Shown here: positions 36,581 to 40,991 of the stretch, in pieces
Layout of the letters: every line of letters begins with the position of its first letter
How positions within the stretch are numbered: the first letter of the stretch is position 1
NCBI GenBank assembly: GCA_022616075.1
Contig: JAKEFK010000128.1
Location: 1-40,991 of the forward strand
Origin: a bacterium
GTDB lineage: Bacteria > Acidobacteriota > HRBIN11 > JAKEFK01
Reading direction: 5' to 3'
Length of the DNA: 40,991 nucleotides
Notes under the pieces: generated by a model
The model's database searches: none
Told to the model about the DNA's origin: nothing
Seen by the model: only the letters and a program-made list of their open reading frames with translations
Made by a program: the position numbers and the translations under genes

Positions 36581-37252
36581 TTATTTGGGTAGTGGCGGTT
36601 TAAGGTATACGGCCTCAGGGAATTCTGGATGATCCTTCCATTGCGCTCCATATTCGTTTCGTAGTTTGTTGGAGCGCAGGTTATAGTCAGCTGCGACCAT
36701 GCTTATGAAGTAGCATGCCGTTCCTGCCGTAACCTCTTCGGGTAAGTTCCATGTTTCTCCGTCCTCATTCAAATCGACGTATAGGAGGCTCACTCTCTTC
36801 TTATACATCTGGCCGGAGGCCTTTTCTTTGACCAGCTCAGCGCGTTCCGTGATTGCTTGAAACCACTCAGCGTAAAGAGCCCGCTCCTCCGGATTGTTCC
36901 AATCAACCGTACTCGGGTCTAGAGCCTTTCCATATTTCTCTTGTTCTGTGCCGGAAAGGAGAGTGTGTATGCCAGCCCTGCTTTCAATCATCTTTGATGC
37001 ATGATTATCGGAGGCGTTTCGAACCTGCGTCACACTGATATTCTCTCCACTCAATGCTTTCTTCCGAAGGCCGATCAGGATTTCCGATTTACCGATTTCT
37101 TCTCTGCTGAAGGATGCAAGAATGAGTGAACCGGAATACTGTTTCGTTTCATAAAGTGCCGCCGCACTCGTAAGAAGAAGGCCGGCATTCCGCATCGCAT
37201 GGAATGCACCCTGAAGAAGAGTCAATTCGGAAACATTCCTTTGATTGGCCAT
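36581..37252 (-). CDS. AbiV-family abortive-infection protein
   Basis: A 223-residue helical protein whose N-terminal 60 residues match the AbiV family: a pair of helices with KQYSGSLILASFSREEIGKSEIL, including the conserved EE-x-GK. AbiV was described in Lactococcus as blocking phage translation; other members sit in defence islands. The C-terminal part (about 110-223) has a YAEWFQAI helix. It lies 11 bases downstream of the PIN-domain gene and so shares its transcript. It ends convergently with the TIR gene; the 150-base gap holds only a weak 5-bp hairpin (GCTGA CAAA TCAGC). Confidence 0.8.
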   Translation of the reverse strand: MANQRNVSELTLLQGAFHAMRNAGLLLTSAAALYETKQYSGSLILASFSREEIGKSEILIGLRKKALSGENISVTQVRNASDNHASKMIESRAGIHTLLSGTEQEKYGKALDPSTVDWNNPEERALYAEWFQAITERAELVKEKASGQMYKKRVSLLYVDLNEDGETWNLPEEVTAGTACYFISMVAADYNLRSNKLRNEYGAQWKDHPEFPEAVYLKPPLPK

Positions 37253-37263
37253 CGTTATTCCTT

Positions 37264-38133
37264 CTAAATGTTTTGAAGAAAATCCTTCAGCGCCCCAAAA
37301 ACTTTAACGGTTAGGTCTGGAATGCGTGATATCAGACGATTGAAATTTTCATCATGCGTTACAAAATTTTCAGCACATGACGCGTAAATCGCGTGCTGGA
37401 TATCGGTTCTGTCTCCGGATACCGGCTGGAGAGCTTCAAACATTTCCCCATATACAAGGGAGTAACTGTACGCGAGCACGGCTTTGAGACGAGGGGAATG
37501 CTTCAAAAGATCTGGTATTCCATCTTTTGCGTTGCATTCGTTCAAAAGGTCATACCGCGTAAGGATACCCTCTGAATTGTACTCCAGAAAATGGTCGTAC
37601 AATTCTTCAAATTCCTTTTCCGTCTTTTCTCCAGCGCTGATTGCTTTTTTCTTGCCCGCCACAAAGTTTTTGAGTATCTCTTTTGAATGATTCATAAAAC
37701 CGATCTTTTCTGCTCGCGCTTCCTGCATCAGATTTTTAAATTCTTCGTCTTTTGTAAAGAGTTTGGGATTATGCAGAAAAGAAATGACTCGATCTTTGAG
37801 TTTGCTGTCCTCGATATACGGTGAAGGGATTTGCTCCCCGGAACAGAAAGCTTTTATCTCATCGTATACGAGGTCATTATGCCCTTTGAATATCCGATTC
37901 CAGTTCGTGATCCGCAACATGAATTGGAAACGCGCTGTCGGATCAAACGTCTCAGAGCCGGAATGGAGTGATTCCTCAAAATTTAGCAGGCTTGGCACAA
38001 TGTCGAACTTACCGCTCCGAACTGATGCTTCCAGTAGTTTCCGACCGTCCTGAGTGATGCCGTTTCTCAAGCTGTGAAGATCCACAAATACGTTGGAATC
38101 AAAATAAACCGTCTTCCGCATTGTGGATAACAT
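37264..38133 (-). CDS. PIN-domain protein (putative RNase)
   Basis: A 289-residue protein with PIN features split across the chain: an N-terminal strand TVYFDSNVFVDL with acidic residue D12, and a C-terminal block DIQHAIYASCAENFVTHDENF that carries further acids and the typical strand before the last helix. The centre (about 90-200) is a long helical insert, so it is larger than VapC-type toxins and closer to the larger PIN nucleases found in defence loci. Start choice: ATG at 38133 or 15 bases further; neither has a good ribosome binding site. It precedes abiV by 11 bases. Confidence 0.75.
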   Translation of the reverse strand: MLSTMRKTVYFDSNVFVDLHSLRNGITQDGRKLLEASVRSGKFDIVPSLLNFEESLHSGSETFDPTARFQFMLRITNWNRIFKGHNDLVYDEIKAFCSGEQIPSPYIEDSKLKDRVISFLHNPKLFTKDEEFKNLMQEARAEKIGFMNHSKEILKNFVAGKKKAISAGEKTEKEFEELYDHFLEYNSEGILTRYDLLNECNAKDGIPDLLKHSPRLKAVLAYSYSLVYGEMFEALQPVSGDRTDIQHAIYASCAENFVTHDENFNRLISRIPDLTVKVFGALKDFLQNI

Positions 38134-38177
38134 CGATTTTCAGGCGCGGTTCTTCAACTCATTTTTCCCAGGCCTAA

Positions 38178-38237
38178 CTGATGATCATCGGTCCCAACAT
38201 AAAAGGAAGGAGAAAGGGAAAGCAGCAGTTCCCTCGC
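38178..38237 (+). repeat. 60-bp direct repeat, right copy
   Basis: Second copy of the repeat at 34922-34981; the identical core is 38202-38237. Read leftward it contains ATGATCATCAG, then TAG after four codons: the 5' end of the zinc-ribbon gene without its body. It lies between the PIN gene and the small zinc-ribbon gene ending at 38251. Confidence 0.85.
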
Positions 38238-38250
38238 CCCTTCTTTCGTA

Positions 38251-38544
38251 TCAGGCAGCCACAAGTCGCGAGTACCACCCTTGGAGGTAACGCGTTGCGG
38301 CGCCTTCTTTCGAAGCGAGGATGAGCCTCCAGATTTCGCTTACACGGTCTTGCAAAGGAAGGTTCATGAGCTTCGCAACACACGAAGCCAACTTCCCTTC
38401 CCGAACTGACACGCGCGTTTCAAACAAGAAGCGTGTTACGTTGCTGCGGCAATTGCTGCAACTGATCGTTGTTTGTCCAGCAACTACGAGCCGGTTACAC
38501 GCATAACAAGGAAACGTTTTTGCGAAACGGATTGTCTCTTGCAT
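38251..38544 (-). CDS. Small zinc-ribbon protein, divergent partner
   Basis: A 97-residue protein with CYAC (about 13-16) and CSNC (about 30-33) forming a likely zinc ribbon. A helical part then ends in GAATRYLQGWYSRLVAA. I start at ATG 38544 because GGAGG (38557-38553 on the minus strand) lies 8 bases upstream. The next gene on the plus strand starts 61 bases away with a mirror-image leader. The family is unknown; the fold suggests nucleic-acid or protein binding. Confidence 0.6.
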   Translation of the reverse strand: MQETIRFAKTFPCYACNRLVVAGQTTISCSNCRSNVTRFLFETRVSVREGKLASCVAKLMNLPLQDRVSEIWRLILASKEGAATRYLQGWYSRLVAA

Positions 38545-38611
38545 AGCTATGCCCTCCTGCCGGAAGCACATGCAAATTTGTGCGGGCCAGCAGGAGGGAT
38601 AGCTCATGCAG
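38541..38611. repeat. Large imperfect palindrome containing both ribosome binding sites
   Basis: The outer arms CAT-AGCTATGCCCTCCTGC (38542-38560) and GCAGGAGGGATAGCTCATG (38590-38608) are inverted copies with two compensating one-base indels. The centre GCACA-8-TGTGC (about 38566-38583) continues the symmetry. Each arm holds the GGAGG and ATG-CA start of one divergent gene. It could form a roughly 30-bp cruciform or hairpin, or be a shared operator. Confidence 0.65.
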
Positions 38612-38830
38612 TTTTGCTGTTTCCCTTTCCCTAAATTTCAAAGAGCAGATCCCGAGATTCCGGGACCAAACAGATGGGAAGCAAGCTACTTGCCAAGACC
38701 TGGGGGGCCTCAAATTTACTTTGAGGTATTTACTGCGATCCGCTATTTTGCAAGATCGCCGCGGTTCGGCAGTTTGGGATGCAGAAAATGCCGTGAAAAT
38801 GGATTTCTGACTGGGCTAAAACTAGGCTAG
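38606..38830 (+). CDS. Small Cys-containing hypothetical protein
   Basis: A 74-residue protein supported mainly by a strong GGAGG (38593-38597) 8 bases before the ATG and by its mirror-image leader shared with the divergent gene. It is aromatic- and Pro-rich (EIPGPNRWEASYLPRPGG), with FCC near the start and CRKC near residue 60 that might bind a metal. No family is known, and expression is uncertain. Confidence 0.4.
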   Translation: MQFCCFPFPKFQRADPEIPGPNRWEASYLPRPGGPQIYFEVFTAIRYFARSPRFGSLGCRKCRENGFLTGLKLG

Positions 38831-38890
38831 AAAAAGAACAAAAATAACCAATCTGAACCAAGCTTACCCAAGATCTCTCGAGGAGGTTAA

Positions 38891-38941
38891 GGCGTCCCCA
38901 TGGGGATTTGAACCCCAGTTACCAAAGTGAAAGTCTGGTGT
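38891..38941 (-). pseudogene. 3' fragment of tRNA-Glu(UUC), probable attachment-site remnant
   Basis: Read leftward, the sequence from GACACC onward has an anticodon arm CCAGA-CTTTCAC-TTTGG with anticodon TTC, a variable loop, a T-arm TGGGG-TTCAAAT-CCCCA and the 3' acceptor strand TGGGGAC-G. The matching 5' acceptor strand (GTCCCCA) and the D-arm are absent upstream, so it is not a functional tRNA. Duplicated 3' tRNA ends like this are left when an element integrates into a tRNA gene. Confidence 0.7.
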
Positions 38942-39271
38942 CGATCGGGCAAACCATGCCCATTCAGTCATAATGCAGTTCTCATGCCATTCGGAGGCAC
39001 AACTCCAATCGAGAAGAAATGGTGAAGAAAATTGCTTCAAAATACTCAAAGGTCGAAAAGTTTTAGTGCAGATAAGAAAGGTTTTCGACTTCCACCCGTT
39101 CATGATCTAGGCATTGCCGGAACGAATTGCAAGAGTATCGAGCACGAATCGACTATTTTCGTTCAATACCTGAACCGTAGTCGTTTGGCAAACCCTTTGC
39201 AATTTACAAAAGATGTGAAGACAGCAAAGCCCTTTTCGGAACAACCAGATCGATCAGTAAACAGAAGTAAA
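38942..39271. other. Gap before the excisionase-like gene
   Basis: About 330 bases after the tRNA-Glu fragment. An open plus-strand frame runs in from 39032 and joins the excisionase-like gene, but its first 80 codons look non-coding and have no ribosome binding site, so I treat it as leader DNA. It may contain recombinase arm sites; none is recognised. Confidence 0.4.
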
Positions 39272-39532
39272 ATGGCTGCCCGCCAAGAGCTGACGTCTTT
39301 GGATTCGGACCGGTATATGACCAAAAAGGAAGCCGCTACCTATACTGGCCTCAGTGTTCGTACGCTGGATTCCGCAAGAGACTTACGCCGTTACAAACCA
39401 AGCGGAAAAGTTCTTTTCAAAAAATCGGAAATTGACGCTTGGATCTTTAAAAGCAAAGTTCAGCGCATCGATCTTGACAGTATTTCCAAAAAAGCAAAAC
39501 TTGTGATCGATGAACTGCGGAAAACGGGTTAG
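39272..39532 (+). CDS. Excisionase-like helix-turn-helix protein
   Basis: An 86-residue protein. Residues about 15-55 form a MerR-like/HTH_17 winged-helix domain: YMTKKEAATYTGLSVRTLDSA, then YKPSGKVLFKKSEIDAWI. This is the usual fold of excisionases that direct tyrosine integrases. The start is the ATG at 39272; its ribosome binding site is weak, and the frame is open further up. It ends 2 bases from the end of the convergent integrase gene, a pairing typical of integrative elements. Confidence 0.72.
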   Translation: MAARQELTSLDSDRYMTKKEAATYTGLSVRTLDSARDLRRYKPSGKVLFKKSEIDAWIFKSKVQRIDLDSISKKAKLVIDELRKTG

Positions 39533-39534
39533 GT

Positions 39535-40728
39535 CTATTTTTTTCCTTTCACAACTGAAAGAACTTTCCCCTTTTCTTCAGACTTCTTGAACGACGGAAG
39601 CTTATCGACTGCCTGGCGGTTACTGCCAGGAATCAGATGGGTGTACGTGTTTACGGTCAAGGTTATACTGCTGTGTCCCAACTGATCCTTTACATAAGCA
39701 AGAGACTCACCTTGCTGAATCAGCATCGACGCAAACGTGTGCCGCAGATCATGAAATCGAATCCGGCGAAGACCGGCTCTCTCAATATTTTTCAGATAGT
39801 GCCGATGATAGACATTCTTCATATCAACCGGATTTCCATCTTGATTTGCAAATACCCATTTAGGAAGTCGGTCTTCACTCCATTTAAGTTTCTGTCTCTC
39901 CAGATGTTCCTTCAGTTCATTGAATAACGCCGACGACATATCGATTGTGCGGATTCGATTCGTCTTTGTTGGTGTAACCTTCCCTCTGTTGTTTACAATT
40001 CTTCTGACAATCATCAGGCGTTGATTCCAATCGATATCACCCCATTGCAAACCAGCGATTTCCGCTGAGCGCATTCCAGTATGAAGTGCACAGAGGAAAA
40101 GCGCAAAGTAGTCTGGTGAATTTTCCCAAACCGTTTTCAAAAACAGTTCCACTTCCTGCCGATTGTAGATTTGTACTTCATGAACTCCCCCAAAAGTATT
40201 TTCGTCTTCATCTGTTCTTCCGCGAACTTCACGGTATAGGCGATGCAGCTTGATGGCAGGATTTCTTACTATAAGTTCATCTTCCAGCGCGTGATTCAGC
40301 ATTGCGCAGAGTTCCGAAAGTACAATCCGGATCGACGCTTTGGCAAGACCTTTTGCAATAAGAGTTCCGACAAACTTCTTCACTCGTTTTCTTTCAAGAT
40401 CGCTCAGGGGGATTTTCCCAAGTTCCGGCAGAATGTGAAGCTCAAAGCTGCCATCGTAGCTCACCCTGGTGGATTCCCGCACTCCAGCTGTAAGATATTC
40501 TTGCCTGAACTGCTGGTAATATTCAGCCACAGTAATATCTCCAGAGTCATAATCTCCGGTTTCTTCAAATTGGAACTTCCCTTTGGCAAGTAATTTCTTC
40601 GCCGCTCTGGCGTATGCGCTCGCTTCTTCTCTGCTATGGAAGCTGTTTGCTTTGCGTCTGCCATACGCTTTGATGTCAACAATAAATCGATTGCGGTAGC
40701 GCTTGTCCTTGCGAATTGTAACGCCCAT
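39535..40728 (-). CDS. Tyrosine recombinase (phage-type integrase)
   Basis: A 397-residue integrase with three parts: an N-terminal arm-binding domain (about 1-50), a SAM-like core-binding domain (about 62-160) and a catalytic domain (about 185-375). Catalytic residues are R220 (HTGMRSAEI), H326 and R329 (FHDLRHTFA), H352 (LGHSS) and the nucleophile Y362 (NTYTHL). All are present, so it should be active. It starts 163 bases from the 3' end of tRNA-Lys, the usual place for an element inserted in a tRNA gene, and its gene reads away from the tRNA. Confidence 0.93.
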   Translation of the reverse strand: MGVTIRKDKRYRNRFIVDIKAYGRRKANSFHSREEASAYARAAKKLLAKGKFQFEETGDYDSGDITVAEYYQQFRQEYLTAGVRESTRVSYDGSFELHILPELGKIPLSDLERKRVKKFVGTLIAKGLAKASIRIVLSELCAMLNHALEDELIVRNPAIKLHRLYREVRGRTDEDENTFGGVHEVQIYNRQEVELFLKTVWENSPDYFALFLCALHTGMRSAEIAGLQWGDIDWNQRLMIVRRIVNNRGKVTPTKTNRIRTIDMSSALFNELKEHLERQKLKWSEDRLPKWVFANQDGNPVDMKNVYHRHYLKNIERAGLRRIRFHDLRHTFASMLIQQGESLAYVKDQLGHSSITLTVNTYTHLIPGSNRQAVDKLPSFKKSEEKGKVLSVVKGKK

Positions 40729-40890
40729 TTTATTCCAATTCCCCGATGGCCAAAATCAGGTGACCCTCTGCCAGGTTGTTATTTCCACACTAACAAAATG
40801 CAAACGAAAATGCAAACAGGAATTTTAACTTGATTTTCACTCTGCGTTTGGCGAGGTGATTTGTGCAGTTTTCCGAGGAGCGTTGAAAAA

Positions 40891-40963
40891 TGAGCCGTGC
40901 TGGACTCGAACCAGCGACCCTCTGCTTAAAAGGCAGATGCTCTACCACCTGAGCTAACGGCTC
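40891..40963 (-). tRNA. tRNA-Lys(UUU)
   Basis: A 73-base cloverleaf on the minus strand: acceptor GAGCCGT/ACGGCTC, D-arm GCTC...GAGC, anticodon arm TCTGC-CTTTTAA-GCAGA with anticodon TTT, T-arm GCTGG-TTCGAGT-CCAGC, discriminator A. CCA is not encoded. Its 3' end points at the integrase, so it is the probable integration site. Confidence 0.95.
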
Positions 40964-40991
40964 AATGCGTCTATCGCGTCGCGCGTCTGCC

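Noticed and set aside
38608-38640. Possible third, inverted copy of the 60-bp repeat
   Set aside because: Only a short purine-rich similarity (AAAGGGAAA-CAGCA); too weak to separate from composition.
39032-39271. 80-codon upstream extension of the excisionase-like frame
   Set aside because: No ribosome binding site at the far start and no family-like sequence; the domain begins after the ATG at 39272.

Overview
The window is bacterial: compact genes with GGAGG-type ribosome binding sites, tRNA genes, ABC transporters, a type II secretion/type IV pilus family protein and a tyrosine integrase. Base composition looks moderate by eye. The mix (TlpA/TonB proteins, DUF1566 proteins, a metzincin with Fn3-like repeats, many REC-type signalling proteins) would suit an Acidobacteriota-like soil or aquatic organism. 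That placement is a guess from style; no marker gene fixes the phylum. Most genes are on the minus strand.

Layout. (a) 77-4445: a HEAT-repeat protein, a stand-alone RNA polymerase alpha-CTD-like protein, a frameshifted tandem DUF1566 protein, a C-terminally anchored protein and a small zinc ribbon. (b) 12665-4632, read leftward: a tightly packed run with a small basic protein, two lipoproteins with a vWA-like DKT motif (the first broken by an amber codon), a four-helix membrane protein, a companion protein, an AAA+ ATPase, a DegT-type aminotransferase, a TlpA thioredoxin-TonB fusion, a membrane-anchored HEAAH protein and a membrane protein. (c) 21436-12874, read leftward: a five-gene operon with a large histidine-kinase-like protein, a Rossmann/REC-like protein, a receiver protein carrying a C-terminal HEPN RNase motif (R443..H448), a second receiver protein and a 193-aa protein. 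This looks like a phosphorelay controlling an RNase and is the best candidate for an undescribed (probably defence) system. A 41-codon ORF upstream of the kinase copies the kinase N-terminus.

(d) 28677-21696, read leftward: one operon with a Liv-type amino-acid ABC importer (binding protein, permease, fused permease-ATPase, ATPase), a Cys-less asparagine-synthetase-like enzyme and a carbamoyltransferase-like protein lacking the STRTR arginines. It may be an uptake-plus-modification pathway for an amino-acid derivative. A 4HBT thioesterase is divergent from it. (e) 29521-34068: a secreted metzincin with Fn3-like repeats, a hypothetical protein and a lone GspF/PilC protein.

(f) 34279-40963: accessory DNA. 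A TIR-domain gene (frameshifted at a slippery T-run) and a PIN-AbiV gene pair sit between two 60-bp direct repeats. Beyond them are two divergent small Cys-rich genes around a large palindrome, a 3' fragment of tRNA-Glu, an excisionase-like HTH gene, a tyrosine integrase and an intact tRNA-Lys(UUU) at the right edge. The right side is therefore the end of one or more tRNA-integrated islands. No second copy of the tRNA-Lys 3' end lies in the window, so the far end of that island would be to the left of it. No CRISPR array, rRNA or complete IS element was seen.
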